Assembly (NCBI GenBank): GCA_003216795.1
Contig: QCIH01000006.1
Span: 1-64,000, forward strand
DNA length: 64,000 nt
Origin: Prochlorococcus sp. AG-402-K16
GTDB lineage: Bacteria; Cyanobacteriota; Cyanobacteriia; PCC-6307; Cyanobiaceae
Direction of reading: 5' to 3'
Numbering within the stretch: the stretch's first letter is position 1; each line of letters begins with the position of its first letter. This document shows, in pieces, positions 9,056 through 17,217 of this stretch. A program made the translations under genes and the position numbers. A model generated the notes under the pieces. That model ran no database searches. It saw nothing but the letters and a program-made list of their open reading frames with translations, and was not told the DNA's origin.

Positions 9056-9484
9056 TTAAAATTCCAACCATTTTTTTACTTTGGTTAACTCAGGCCAATC
9101 TGGATATCTACTTAATCCGTCTTCAACAGATTCTTTCAACTCACTTTTCACGTCTGGCATCATCATAGACATTTTTTTTATTAACTCAATATGATCCCTA
9201 ACACCTTTATTATTGGTAGCCAAAAGAGCTAAAGACAAATTCATTCTTGCTTGTGGATCTTGCTGATTTAATCGAACAGCTTGTCTGGCAGCTGACAAAG
9301 CTTCTTCATTATTTTTCAAAAGTAATTGAAGCCATGATAAACAAGTCCAAGCAGCAAAATGATTTGGAATTTGCTGTATAATTTTTTGAAAATCTTGAAC
9401 TATTGGAATTAAATCTTGCCCTGCTTTATATCTTGATAAAGCTGCATTAAAATCCTCTTCGATGGGATTAATTTCGTTATTCAT
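9056..9484 (-). CDS. Tetratricopeptide-repeat protein
   Basis: 142 residues with two to three TPR-like helical repeats (PNHFAAWTCLSWLQLLLKNN and the unit starting EALSAARQAVRLN). A small protein-binding scaffold with unknown partner. It sits between the SufA-type carrier gene (6 bp upstream) and the LpxB-like gene (1 bp downstream), an arrangement that suggests one transcript. Confidence 0.75.
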   Translation of the reverse strand: MNNEINPIEEDFNAALSRYKAGQDLIPIVQDFQKIIQQIPNHFAAWTCLSWLQLLLKNNEEALSAARQAVRLNQQDPQARMNLSLALLATNNKGVRDHIELIKKMSMMMPDVKSELKESVEDGLSRYPDWPELTKVKKWLEF

Positions 9485-9490
9485 TATTTA

Positions 9491-9883
9491 TTAAACTGCA
9501 AAAGAGCTTCCACAACCGCAAGTTTGAGAAGCATTGGGATTTACAAAGTTAAAGCCACCTCCAATTAATTCCTTACTAAAATCTAACTGCATTCCATAAA
9601 TATATAAAAGACTTTTAGGATCACAAACAACTTGAAAGCTTTGATCAGCTTTTAATGAATAATCATAAACTTTATCATCGGAATTTATTTCATCAGTTCC
9701 TATAAAATCCATCGTATAACTCATCCCACTACAACCGCCAGATCTTACTCCTACCCTTAGTGCTTTTTTATTACTTTGGCCCTTCAATAAATTTGCAATT
9801 TGTTCTATAGCATCATTCGTAATTAAGATACCTTTGCCATCATCAGAATTTTTAATTTCCTGTTTAACTTCTACATTTTCCAT
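9491..9883 (-). CDS. sufA: Iron-sulfur carrier of the SufA/IscA/HesB family
   Basis: 130 residues with the three conserved cysteines of A-type Fe-S carriers: C51 in SGGCSGMSY and the C-terminal pair C122/C124 in TCGCGSSF. These proteins accept clusters from a scaffold such as SufBCD (47129-50600 in this window) and pass them to client enzymes. The first 15 residues are a poorly conserved extension. The symbol sufA is by family; IscA and HesB names are also used in cyanobacteria. Confidence 0.85.
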   Translation of the reverse strand: MENVEVKQEIKNSDDGKGILITNDAIEQIANLLKGQSNKKALRVGVRSGGCSGMSYTMDFIGTDEINSDDKVYDYSLKADQSFQVVCDPKSLLYIYGMQLDFSKELIGGGFNFVNPNASQTCGCGSSFAV

Positions 9884-9982
9884 AAACGAGGGATTTCTAC
9901 TACTTATAATATAAAAACTTAATCAATAGGATGCATAGAACAAACGTTATCCAAACTTGATTTGTTATAATTTTAAGAAAAA

Positions 9983-11437
9983 GTGAAAATTGCAATAGTT
10001 GGTTCTGGATTAGCTGGTCTTACAGCAGCAGTCAATTTAGTTGATGAAGGCCACGAAGTAGAAATTTACGAGAGCAGGTCATTTTGGGGAGGTAAAGTAG
10101 GAAGTTGGGAAGATAAGGATGGCAACCACATAGAAATGGGTTTACATGTATTTTTTTACAATTATGCAAATCTGTTTAAATTAATGAAAAAAGTAGGAGC
10201 TTTAGACAATTTACTCCCGAAAGATCATACTCATCTATTTATCAATAATGGTGGTAATTTAAAATCGTTAGACTTCAGATTTCCTTTAGGTGCTCCTTTT
10301 AACGGACTTAAAGCTTTTTTTACCACCGAACAACTTACTTGGGTAGATAAGTTTAGAAATGCCTTAGCTTTAGGGACAAGCCCAATAGTTAGAGGATTGA
10401 TAGACTATGAAGGAGCAATGAAAATAATTAGAGATCTAGATAAAATTAGTTTTAAAGAATGGTTTTTAAACCATGGTGGAAGTGAAAAAAGCTTAGAAAG
10501 AATGTGGGATCCTATCGCATACGCCTTAGGATTTATTAATTGCAAAGATATTTCAGCAAGATGCATGCTAACTATATTTATGATGTTTGCTTCAAAAACA
10601 GAAGCCTCAAAACTCAATCTTTTAAAAGGTTCTCCGCATAGGTGGTTAACTCAACCTATTGTCGACTACATTACAAACAAAGGAGCAAAAATACATCTTA
10701 ACCATAAGGTAGAAGAAATCATTTATGAAAAGGAATCTTCCTCTTATTCAGTAAATCAATTAAAAATATCTTCTCCTGAAGGAATTAAGGCAGTGTTTGC
10801 AGATAAATTTCTCGCTGCCTGTGATGTTCCTGGAATAAAAAAAATAATTCCAAAAGAATGGTATAAATTTAAAGAATTTGAAGGTTTAAAAAAACTTAGA
10901 GCTGTAGCTGTTGCCACAATCCAATTAAGATATGACGGTTGGGTTACTGAATTAGAAAAAGATAATAATGGAAATGAACCAATTGGACTAGATAACCTTC
11001 TTTATTCTGCTGATGCCTCTTTCAGTTGTTTTGCTGATTTAGCACTAGCAAGTCCCGCAGACTATAGAAAAAAAGATATGGGATCACTTCTCCAATGTGT
11101 TTTAACTCCTGGCGATAGATGGATGGGAAGATCCACAGAAAGAATTACAAAAGAAATAGATAAAGAGGTTCGCCTTCTATTTCCATCATCAAAAAACCTT
11201 AAATTGCTTTGGAGTAACGTGGTACAAATTCCACAATCACTTTATAGAGAATCTCCCGGTATGGAACCTTTCAGACCCGATCAAAAAACATCTATAGCTA
11301 ATTTCTTCATGGCTGGTAGTTATACAAAACAAGATTATATAGACTCTATGGAGGGAGCTACAATGAGTGGTCATTTAGCTGCGGCTGCAATTTTAGAGAA
11401 GAAAGCCGAATTAGCAAAAAATCTTGCAGTAAGTTAA
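9983..11437 (+). CDS. crtQ: Zeta-carotene desaturase
   Basis: This 484-residue plant-type (CrtP/CrtQ) FAD-dependent desaturase converts zeta-carotene via neurosporene to lycopene. The Rossmann motif GSGLAGL is at 7-13, followed by [12 protein letters not shown]; the C-terminal FAD-binding segment is [17 protein letters not shown]. Segments GLHVFFYNY and [10 protein letters not shown] favour zeta-carotene desaturase over phytoene desaturase. The start is GTG at 9983, set by the flavin-binding strand that begins immediately. It is followed after 3 bp by a SRPBCC gene, a common cyanobacterial pairing. Confidence 0.9.
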   Translation: MKIAIVGSGLAGLTAAVNLVDEGHEVEIYESRSFWGGKVGSWEDKDGNHIEMGLHVFFYNYANLFKLMKKVGALDNLLPKDHTHLFINNGGNLKSLDFRFPLGAPFNGLKAFFTTEQLTWVDKFRNALALGTSPIVRGLIDYEGAMKIIRDLDKISFKEWFLNHGGSEKSLERMWDPIAYALGFINCKDISARCMLTIFMMFASKTEASKLNLLKGSPHRWLTQPIVDYITNKGAKIHLNHKVEEIIYEKESSSYSVNQLKISSPEGIKAVFADKFLAACDVPGIKKIIPKEWYKFKEFEGLKKLRAVAVATIQLRYDGWVTELEKDNNGNEPIGLDNLLYSADASFSCFADLALASPADYRKKDMGSLLQCVLTPGDRWMGRSTERITKEIDKEVRLLFPSSKNLKLLWSNVVQIPQSLYRESPGMEPFRPDQKTSIANFFMAGSYTKQDYIDSMEGATMSGHLAAAAILEKKAELAKNLAVS

Positions 11438-11440
11438 TTG

Positions 11441-11911
11441 ATGGGTACTTGGCTAAAACATGACGTAATAACAATTGTTAATGCGCCTCTTGAAAATGTA
11501 TGGGATACATGGAGTGATTTAGACTCAATGTCACTGTGGATGAGCTGGATTGAATCTGTAAAAACAGTTGACGAAGAAACTAATACGTTACCAGATTTAA
11601 CAGAATGGACTTTAGCTGCAAATGGCTTTAGGTTTAAATGGAAAGCTCAAATTATAGAAAGAGTTGAAAAAAGCAAACTTAAATGGAAATCAATAGGAGG
11701 TTTACCAACTGAGGGATCAGTAGTTTTCGAAAGTAAAACTGATCAAATCACAACGGTCAATTTAGCCATAACTTATGAACTACCAAAAATGATTGCTCGG
11801 TTTATGGAAGAAAATATTTTAGGCAAAATGGTTACAAACGAATTACAGGCCAATATCGATAGGTTCAAAGATTTAGTTGAAAAGAACTATACAAAAAATT
11901 TGTCTAATTAA
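11441..11911 (+). CDS. SRPBCC (START-like) family protein
   Basis: About 156 residues of the polyketide-cyclase/COQ10 type hydrophobic-ligand fold: HDVITIVNAPLENVWDTWSD at the start, then WMSWIESV and a C-terminal helix. These proteins bind lipids, quinones or carotenoid-like molecules, and linkage to crtQ suggests a pigment-pathway role (inference). An in-frame TTG touches the crtQ stop at 11438; ATG 11441 is more likely the start. The 3' end overlaps the convergent hemD by 8 bp. Confidence 0.8.
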   Translation: MGTWLKHDVITIVNAPLENVWDTWSDLDSMSLWMSWIESVKTVDEETNTLPDLTEWTLAANGFRFKWKAQIIERVEKSKLKWKSIGGLPTEGSVVFESKTDQITTVNLAITYELPKMIARFMEENILGKMVTNELQANIDRFKDLVEKNYTKNLSN

Positions 11912-12701
11912 AAATATTAATTGCTACATCTAGTAGTCCTTCAAAAGTATATTTTTGTGCCTGACTATCAACTCTTCCAAAAATCTTGTTACATATTTTT
12001 GTTGTCTGAGGTCCAATAGTTAATAACTTAATTTGATCAAAATATTCTAACCATTTTTTACCAAGTTTTTTTTCTAGTAAAAAAGCAGCATTTACTACGG
12101 TTTTACCGCTTGAGAAAATAATTGCATCTACTTTTCGATTAGAAATAATATCAATTGTTTCTTCCGGAATTGATTCAGGACATCTAGTTTCATATGCAGC
12201 AACCTCAAATACACGAGAACCAGCCTTTCTAAATTGATCTGCAATTAAATCCCTACCACCTGTTTGAACTCTTGGTACAAAAACTCGAAGTCCATAACCA
12301 GATACTGGGAAATTATCAATTAAACTTTCAGCAACAAATTCTGGAGGTATGAAATCAGCCTTAATCCCAAAATCATCAAGAGTTTTTGAGGTTTTTTCTC
12401 CGACTACGGCGATTTTTGTTTTTTTAGAACATTCTTTTAATGAACTATTAAAGTATCTAAGTCTTTTATCCACAAATTTGATCCCATTACTACTGGAAAA
12501 AATAATCCAGTGAAAATCATTTATTTGATTTAATGCTTCGTCAAGAGGATTCAAATCATCAGGATCAGCAATACTTATTGCAGGTAACTCAAATACATTA
12601 GCGCCTTTGCTTATGAATATCTTTTTTATATCCAATATCCCTTCTTTTGATCGAGTAATAATTATATTTCTTTGATCAAGGGGTAGATCAACTTTTGGCA
12701 T
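11904..12701 (-). CDS. hemD: Uroporphyrinogen-III synthase
   Basis: HemD closes the tetrapyrrole ring with inversion of ring D, giving uroporphyrinogen III for heme and chlorophyll. The protein has the two-lobed pattern of the family: ITRSKEGILD (first lobe), FHWIIFSSSNGIKF, then DAIIFSSGKTV and LLTIGPQTTK (second lobe). The family is poorly conserved, so the call rests on these blocks and on length (265 residues). ATG 12701 is preferred because GAGG lies 6 nt upstream; the longer frame from 12716 lacks such a site. The start overlaps the end of rbfA by 14 bp. Confidence 0.85.
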   Translation of the reverse strand: MPKVDLPLDQRNIIITRSKEGILDIKKIFISKGANVFELPAISIADPDDLNPLDEALNQINDFHWIIFSSSNGIKFVDKRLRYFNSSLKECSKKTKIAVVGEKTSKTLDDFGIKADFIPPEFVAESLIDNFPVSGYGLRVFVPRVQTGGRDLIADQFRKAGSRVFEVAAYETRCPESIPEETIDIISNRKVDAIIFSSGKTVVNAAFLLEKKLGKKWLEYFDQIKLLTIGPQTTKICNKIFGRVDSQAQKYTFEGLLDVAINIFN

Positions 12702-13080
12702 CCTTGTCCTCAACATTATGATTTTGATTTTTATTTTTTAATTCATCGAGAAGTTTCAAGACTGATAAGCCTTTATCAAGAACAACATCGTCTTTAAACA
12801 TTATCTCTGGAACTCTTCTCATCTCAATTCTTTTTCCTAAACTATGCCTTATAGAGCTTTTAGCAGTATTCAAGTTTTCAACAATCTCTTTCCTCACTTT
12901 CTCTTGAGCAGTTGAAGTTATGTAAATTTTACAGTGCTGCAAATCACCTGATAAATCAATCTTAGAAATATTTACGAAATGATCTCTAATAAGATCATTT
13001 TCTAAATCATTCTGCAAAATAAGGGTTATTTCTTTCTTCAAAAGAGAAGAAACTTTTGCAAGACGGTAATTATTTGGCAT
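12688..13080 (-). CDS. rbfA: Ribosome-binding factor A
   Basis: A 130-residue KH-type RNA-binding protein that matures the 5' end of 16S rRNA in the small subunit, important in cold. Recognisable are NNYRLAKVSSLLKKEI at the N-terminus, the central ISKIDLSGDLQHCKIYIT strand, and RRVPEIMFKDD before the last helix. The C-terminus is Lys/Asn-rich. Its ATG overlaps the stop of the upstream DUF751 gene (TAATG), and hemD follows with overlap, so the three form one operon. Confidence 0.9.
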   Translation of the reverse strand: MPNNYRLAKVSSLLKKEITLILQNDLENDLIRDHFVNISKIDLSGDLQHCKIYITSTAQEKVRKEIVENLNTAKSSIRHSLGKRIEMRRVPEIMFKDDVVLDKGLSVLKLLDELKNKNQNHNVEDKDAKS

Positions 13081-13289
13081 TATGGTTGTAAATTTATTGG
13101 GTTTGTCATCGCCTGCAAGACGAAATAAACAGTTATGAAAGCACTTAAGACAGAAGATATCAATCCTACTATTGTGAGAGGATTTGATCTATTCTTGAAT
13201 AAAGGTTCAAGCAAAGCAACAAGTCCCCCAACAATGATAGATATCAAATACTTTGGATATCTCGCAACATTAGAGAAAAATTCGCCCAT
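13080..13289 (-). CDS. DUF751 (Ycf33-like) membrane protein
   Basis: 69 residues with two transmembrane segments (about 13-30 and 40-60) and the family start MGEFFSNVARYPKYL. The family is universal in cyanobacteria and related to plastid Ycf33; function unknown. A GTG nine bases upstream (13298) is in frame, but GGAG overlaps it and sits 3 nt from ATG 13289, so the ATG is preferred. First gene of the DUF751-rbfA-hemD unit. Confidence 0.75.
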   Translation of the reverse strand: MGEFFSNVARYPKYLISIIVGGLVALLEPLFKNRSNPLTIVGLISSVLSAFITVYFVLQAMTNPINLQP

Positions 13290-13343
13290 CAGCTCCACAA
13301 ATAGATTACTTTTTTAGCTAAGTTTTAACAAACATTAAACAGC

Positions 13344-14069
13344 ATGATTACATTATATCAATTTAGGCATAGTGCTTTTTGTTTAAAAACAAGAATGGCT
13401 CTTCATGCAAAAAAACTACAATATCGAGTTGAAGAAGTAACACCTGGAATAGGCCAATTTGAAATCTTTAAATTATCAGGTCAAAAACAAGTACCTGTAA
13501 TAGTCGATAGTAATGATCAAATTATTAATGATTCTTCAGCTATTTGCGAATATATAGATAAAAAAAATGATAACAATCCACTTTTTCCTGAGGACCCAAT
13601 ACTATTTGCACAATGCAAACTAATTGAAGACTGGGCAGATACTACAATGGCTACAACTTGTAGAAAAGCTTTAATAAAATCTGCAATAGAAAATCCACAG
13701 CTAAGAACTGCATTACTTCCAGATGAAATACCTTCTTCAGTTAAAAGTATTGTTGATAAATTACCTTTTGAAAATCTTAGTAAAATTTCTAATGTAGTTT
13801 TATCTTCTAAAGATAATTTAGAACTCCAAAAATTACTGGAAGCTTTATCAAAATCCTTGATCAACAAGAAATATTTGGTTGGAGATAGTTTATCAATTGC
13901 AGATATTTCAATTGCTGCTCAATTATCCCTTCTTAAATTTCCAAAGTCTGCAGGACCAATTCTTTCAGGAGAGGGGAGCCAAGAATACATAAACAACCCT
14001 TATTTAGAAAATCTTTTCATTTGGAGGAACAACTTAGAAGAATATCTTTTTAGTGCTAACTCTCAATAA
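13344..14069 (+). CDS. Glutathione S-transferase family protein
   Basis: 241 residues with an N-terminal thioredoxin-like half (MITLYQFRHSAFCLKTRMAL, then QKQVPVIVDS with the conserved cis-Pro, and the glutathione-binding DSSAICEYI) and an all-helical C-terminal half containing LVGDSLSIADISIA, the N-capping box of GST helix 6. The S/C at residues 10-13 leave the catalytic class open. Substrate unknown. The last 14 bp overlap the convergent gene at 14056. Confidence 0.85.
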   Translation: MITLYQFRHSAFCLKTRMALHAKKLQYRVEEVTPGIGQFEIFKLSGQKQVPVIVDSNDQIINDSSAICEYIDKKNDNNPLFPEDPILFAQCKLIEDWADTTMATTCRKALIKSAIENPQLRTALLPDEIPSSVKSIVDKLPFENLSKISNVVLSSKDNLELQKLLEALSKSLINKKYLVGDSLSIADISIAAQLSLLKFPKSAGPILSGEGSQEYINNPYLENLFIWRNNLEEYLFSANSQ

Positions 14070-14763
14070 ATTCAAACTTCAATTTATATTTATTTGTTTT
14101 TATAGCATGAATAGAAGGATCACCAACTTTTGAACCATAAGAAGCAACATATTGCACTCCACAAATTGATGGTTTAATTGAATTATCAACTTCCAATATT
14201 TCTTCGGAACATTTTCGAAATTTACTGATGGTCTCTACCTGATTAATCCTTGAAGCACCTGGCTTATGTGCAGTTTGAATAACTAGCTCATCTGCGAAAA
14301 AAATATCATCATCTTTGATCTGATTTCTCCCTGTAATTCTTGAATCGATATAAAAATCATCTTTTAAATAAGTAATTTGATTATTAATAGATTGAGGATC
14401 ATTTACAACCTTGATTAAGGTATCACCAAATATTGCTTTTCCAATAGATTCAGAATTTTTTGCACGATTACCAACAACTAAATCTGAATCATTCTTAAAG
14501 AAATTTACTTTATAAATAACTGGCTCTTCTGAATCATTTATTATATCTTGAGAAGTAACAAGCCAATTCCCCTCGAACCATTTAGGATAAATTAAATCCT
14601 CAGAAGTATCCGACAATTTAAAATTTGGTAAATATAATTCTGGCCATTGATTTACACGATTTTCCAAAAACTCTCGTACATTAGAATCTACAAAAGCCAA
14701 AGAACTTTCTAAAAAAATTCCTTGAAAAATCAAGCAAAGAATTAATCCAAAAAGAATCTTCAT
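14056..14763 (-). CDS. Exported or lumenal protein, DUF6816-like
   Basis: 235 residues with a typical cleavable signal peptide (MKILFGLILCLIF to about residue 23, SSLAF). The mature part has PKWFEGNWLVTSQ, resembling cyanobacterial and plastid lumenal proteins of the DUF6816 type with a lipocalin-like pattern; this family call is from memory. Function unknown. The start codon is only 1 nt from the start of the divergent crr7, so its promoter must lie inside crr7. Confidence 0.6.
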   Translation of the reverse strand: MKILFGLILCLIFQGIFLESSLAFVDSNVREFLENRVNQWPELYLPNFKLSDTSEDLIYPKWFEGNWLVTSQDIINDSEEPVIYKVNFFKNDSDLVVGNRAKNSESIGKAIFGDTLIKVVNDPQSINNQITYLKDDFYIDSRITGRNQIKDDDIFFADELVIQTAHKPGASRINQVETISKFRKCSEEILEVDNSIKPSICGVQYVASYGSKVGDPSIHAIKTNKYKLKFEFIES

Positions 14764-14764
14764 T

Positions 14765-15022
14765 ATGTCAAATCCACTAATAAGAGCATCAGATCATTAT
14801 GTATTATTAGAGCCAGATTCAAAAGAAAAAATTGTATCAAAGCAAGAAGCAATTTTATGGTTGAAGAATTGGCTCAGTAAGACAGAAACACAAACAATAT
14901 ATCAAAATATAGAAGATCCTGATCAGGAATTTTTTGAAGAATTATTAGAAAGCACTTATGAATTAGAAATAAAATTAGGATACGTTATCAAATGGTTTGC
15001 AGTAAGAATTGAACCAGATTAA
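14765..15022 (+). CDS. CRR7-like NDH-1 assembly protein
   Basis: 85 residues resembling chlororespiratory reduction protein 7, a soluble factor required to assemble the hydrophilic arm of cyanobacterial and plastid NDH-1: YVLLEPDSKEK near the start, and the diagnostic end YELEIKLGYVIKWFAVRIEP. Its product would serve the same complex as NdhO (6340-6576). The start is fixed because no other Met exists. It overlaps the convergent aroK by 4 bp. Confidence 0.7.
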   Translation: MSNPLIRASDHYVLLEPDSKEKIVSKQEAILWLKNWLSKTETQTIYQNIEDPDQEFFEELLESTYELEIKLGYVIKWFAVRIEPD

Positions 15023-15576
15023 CTAATTATTTTTTTATGAATTGCATTAATTATTTTCATAGCGACTTCTTCAATATTTTCCCTTTTTACTTGAATTCTT
15101 AAATCTGCTTGAGAATACAAATTTTCTCTAGATTGGAAAATGCTCATATATAAATCATTTAGATTCTTTCCTTGAAGAAGTGGTCTATTTTCAATTTCAT
15201 TTTTCAATCTTTCAATTGCTATTTCTTTGTCGAGATCTATCCAAGCAATTATTCCCTGCCTTAAGATTCCCCAGTTTTCCGATTTGGTAACTATCCCTCC
15301 CCCAGTAGAGATTACTAATGAAGGAATTTTGATAGTTTCTTTAAGGCAGCTTGCTTCTAATTCACGGAAATTATTTTCTCCTTCATCATTAAAAATTTGA
15401 TTGATAGATTTTTTTGCCAACTTCTCTATTAACGAATCTAAATCAATATATTTATACTTCAATAATTCAGCCAGCTTCAAACCAGTTTGTGACTTACCAG
15501 AACCCATCATTCCTATTAAAAATATGCTTCTTCCCTTTAAAGTATGAACTGTTTTTTTGATAATGGATTGTTCCAT
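15019..15576 (-). CDS. aroK: Shikimate kinase
   Basis: Phosphorylates shikimate at O3 in the chorismate pathway. 185 residues with Walker A GMMGSGKS (22-29), the shikimate-binding DLDSLIE (DxD-like), FRELEASCL (FRxxE) and ISTGGGIV (GGG motif); the lid RPLLQG is also present. All key residues are intact. Alone on this strand; 50 bp separate its start from the divergent pterin synthase gene. Confidence 0.93.
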   Translation of the reverse strand: MEQSIIKKTVHTLKGRSIFLIGMMGSGKSQTGLKLAELLKYKYIDLDSLIEKLAKKSINQIFNDEGENNFRELEASCLKETIKIPSLVISTGGGIVTKSENWGILRQGIIAWIDLDKEIAIERLKNEIENRPLLQGKNLNDLYMSIFQSRENLYSQADLRIQVKRENIEEVAMKIINAIHKKIIS

Positions 15577-15626
15577 AAAGACAAAAGCGTATTTAAAACC
15601 TTAAGATAGTATTATCGCAGAAAGGT

Positions 15627-16553
15627 ATGACTTCTACACAATCCAAACCATTACATGGAAAAGGACGTGAATGCGTCATAACTCGACGTGCCTGCTTTAG
15701 TTCTAGTCACCGTTATTGGCTTCCTGAAAAAACCCCAGAAGAAAATTTATCTCTTTTTGGAAATTGCAGTATTGCACCAGGTCATGGTCATAATTATGAA
15801 CTTATTGTTTCAATGGGTGGAGAACTAGACTCTGATGGAATGGTACTTAATCTCTCTGATGTAAAACACTCTATTAAAGATAAGGTTACTGGACAATTAG
15901 ATTTTCGTTTTTTAAATGATGTCTGGCCTGAATTTAATGTTAATCATCAAGAAGGTATACTTCCTACTACTGAAGCATTAGTAAAGGTTATTTGGAGTCG
16001 GCTAAAGGATGATTTACCCCTTACAAGTCTCAGGCTTTATGAAAACCCAAATTTATGGGCAGATTATTTAGGAAAAAACATGGAAGCATTTTTAACAGTA
16101 CAAACTCATTTTGCAGCCGCTCATAGACTTGCAAAAGAAGAGATTTCCTTTGATGAAAATACAAAAATCTATGGGAAATGTGCCAGAGTTAATGGACATG
16201 GTCATAACTATCTTGTCGATATAACTGTAAAAGGAGATATTGATAAAAGAACGGGAATGGTTTGCGACTTATCTGCGCTCCAGGAGATAATTAATGATTT
16301 GGTTGTTGAACAACTAGATCATACTTTTCTAAATAAAGACATCAAATTTTTCCAGAATTGTGTTCCAACTGCTGAAAATATAGCTTTATATATTTCTGAT
16401 ATTCTTAAAAATCCAATACATAAACTTGGTGCGACATTACACAAAATAAGACTCCAAGAGAGCCCAAATAATGCTGCAGAAATTTATGTTGATCAAAAGC
16501 TAACCAATTCATTGAAGTTGAAACTTGAAAATAGTTTAGTCTCACAAACTTGA
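15627..16553 (+). CDS. Tandem 6-pyruvoyl-tetrahydropterin synthase (PTPS) protein
   Basis: 308 residues consisting of two PTPS/QueD domains in tandem (about 16-148 and 155-295). Each has the zinc His of the first strand (H28 and H166), the catalytic Cys (C47 and C185) and the HGH zinc pair (53-55 and 191-193) with the C-x5-HGH spacing of true PTPS. The catalytic LDH triplet is intact in domain 2 (230-232) but reads LDF in domain 1 (91-93), so domain 1 may be inactive. The family acts on dihydroneopterin triphosphate, giving a pyruvoyl- or carboxy-tetrahydropterin. It overlaps the next gene, a reductase, by 4 bp. Confidence 0.85.
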   Translation: MTSTQSKPLHGKGRECVITRRACFSSSHRYWLPEKTPEENLSLFGNCSIAPGHGHNYELIVSMGGELDSDGMVLNLSDVKHSIKDKVTGQLDFRFLNDVWPEFNVNHQEGILPTTEALVKVIWSRLKDDLPLTSLRLYENPNLWADYLGKNMEAFLTVQTHFAAAHRLAKEEISFDENTKIYGKCARVNGHGHNYLVDITVKGDIDKRTGMVCDLSALQEIINDLVVEQLDHTFLNKDIKFFQNCVPTAENIALYISDILKNPIHKLGATLHKIRLQESPNNAAEIYVDQKLTNSLKLKLENSLVSQT

Positions 16554-17200
16554 GTATCCCAAGAGTAATAATTGTTATAGCATCTAGTCTTGATGGGAGA
16601 ATTGCATTTCCTGGAGGTGGAGAATCGCATCTTGGAAGCGAAGAAGATAAAAAAATTTTGAATCAACACTTATCAATGGTTGACGCCACCATTTTTGGTT
16701 TAGGTACTTTAATAGCTCATCAATCAACTTACCTAATTAAAAATCTCAATGGTAATGACGAAGTAACAATATCAAAAAAACAACCAATTTCTATAGTTGC
16801 TTCAAATAGCAAAAAATTTAACAGTAATTGGGAATACTTTCGTCAACCAATTAAAAGATGGCTAATAAGCTCAAGTAAAGTTGATAATTCGTGGAATAAT
16901 GACTTCGAGAAACAACTCTTTTTCGAAGATTCATGGAGTAAAACTTTAATTTCACTTAAAAAACAAGGGATAAATGATCTAGCTCTTTTAGGAGGTGCAA
17001 AACTTATAAATTCTTTTATAAAAGAAGATCTAATAACAGATATAAAAATTACAATAATTCCACAAATTATTGGAGGTAAATATACATGGATCCCTCCAGA
17101 AGAGACAGATGCGATTTTTAATCTCAAAAGACTCTGGGAAATAAAATCAATTAAAAATTTAATGAACAATGAAATCCATGTTCATTACAAAAAAATTTGA
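16550..17200 (+). CDS. RibD C-terminal/DHFR-fold reductase
   Basis: 216 residues of the RibD-C (dihydrofolate-reductase fold) family without the N-terminal deaminase domain. Visible are VIIVIASSLDGRIA (4-17, NADPH-side strand and Asp-Gly), the GLGTLIAHQS region and ALLGGAKLINSF with the glycine loop, then IIPQIIGG. In riboflavin synthesis this domain reduces the ribosyl side chain; alone and overlapping a PTPS gene it may reduce a pterin (inference). The start is TTG in a TTGA overlap with the PTPS stop, implying translational coupling. Confidence 0.75.
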   Translation: MSIPRVIIVIASSLDGRIAFPGGGESHLGSEEDKKILNQHLSMVDATIFGLGTLIAHQSTYLIKNLNGNDEVTISKKQPISIVASNSKKFNSNWEYFRQPIKRWLISSSKVDNSWNNDFEKQLFFEDSWSKTLISLKKQGINDLALLGGAKLINSFIKEDLITDIKITIIPQIIGGKYTWIPPEETDAIFNLKRLWEIKSIKNLMNNEIHVHYKKI

Positions 17201-17217
17201 AATAGACTTAATAATAA

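Noticed and set aside
13517..13867. 116-codon open frame antisense to the GST gene
   Set aside because: The sense frame has a clear GST pattern over the whole length; the antisense one has none.
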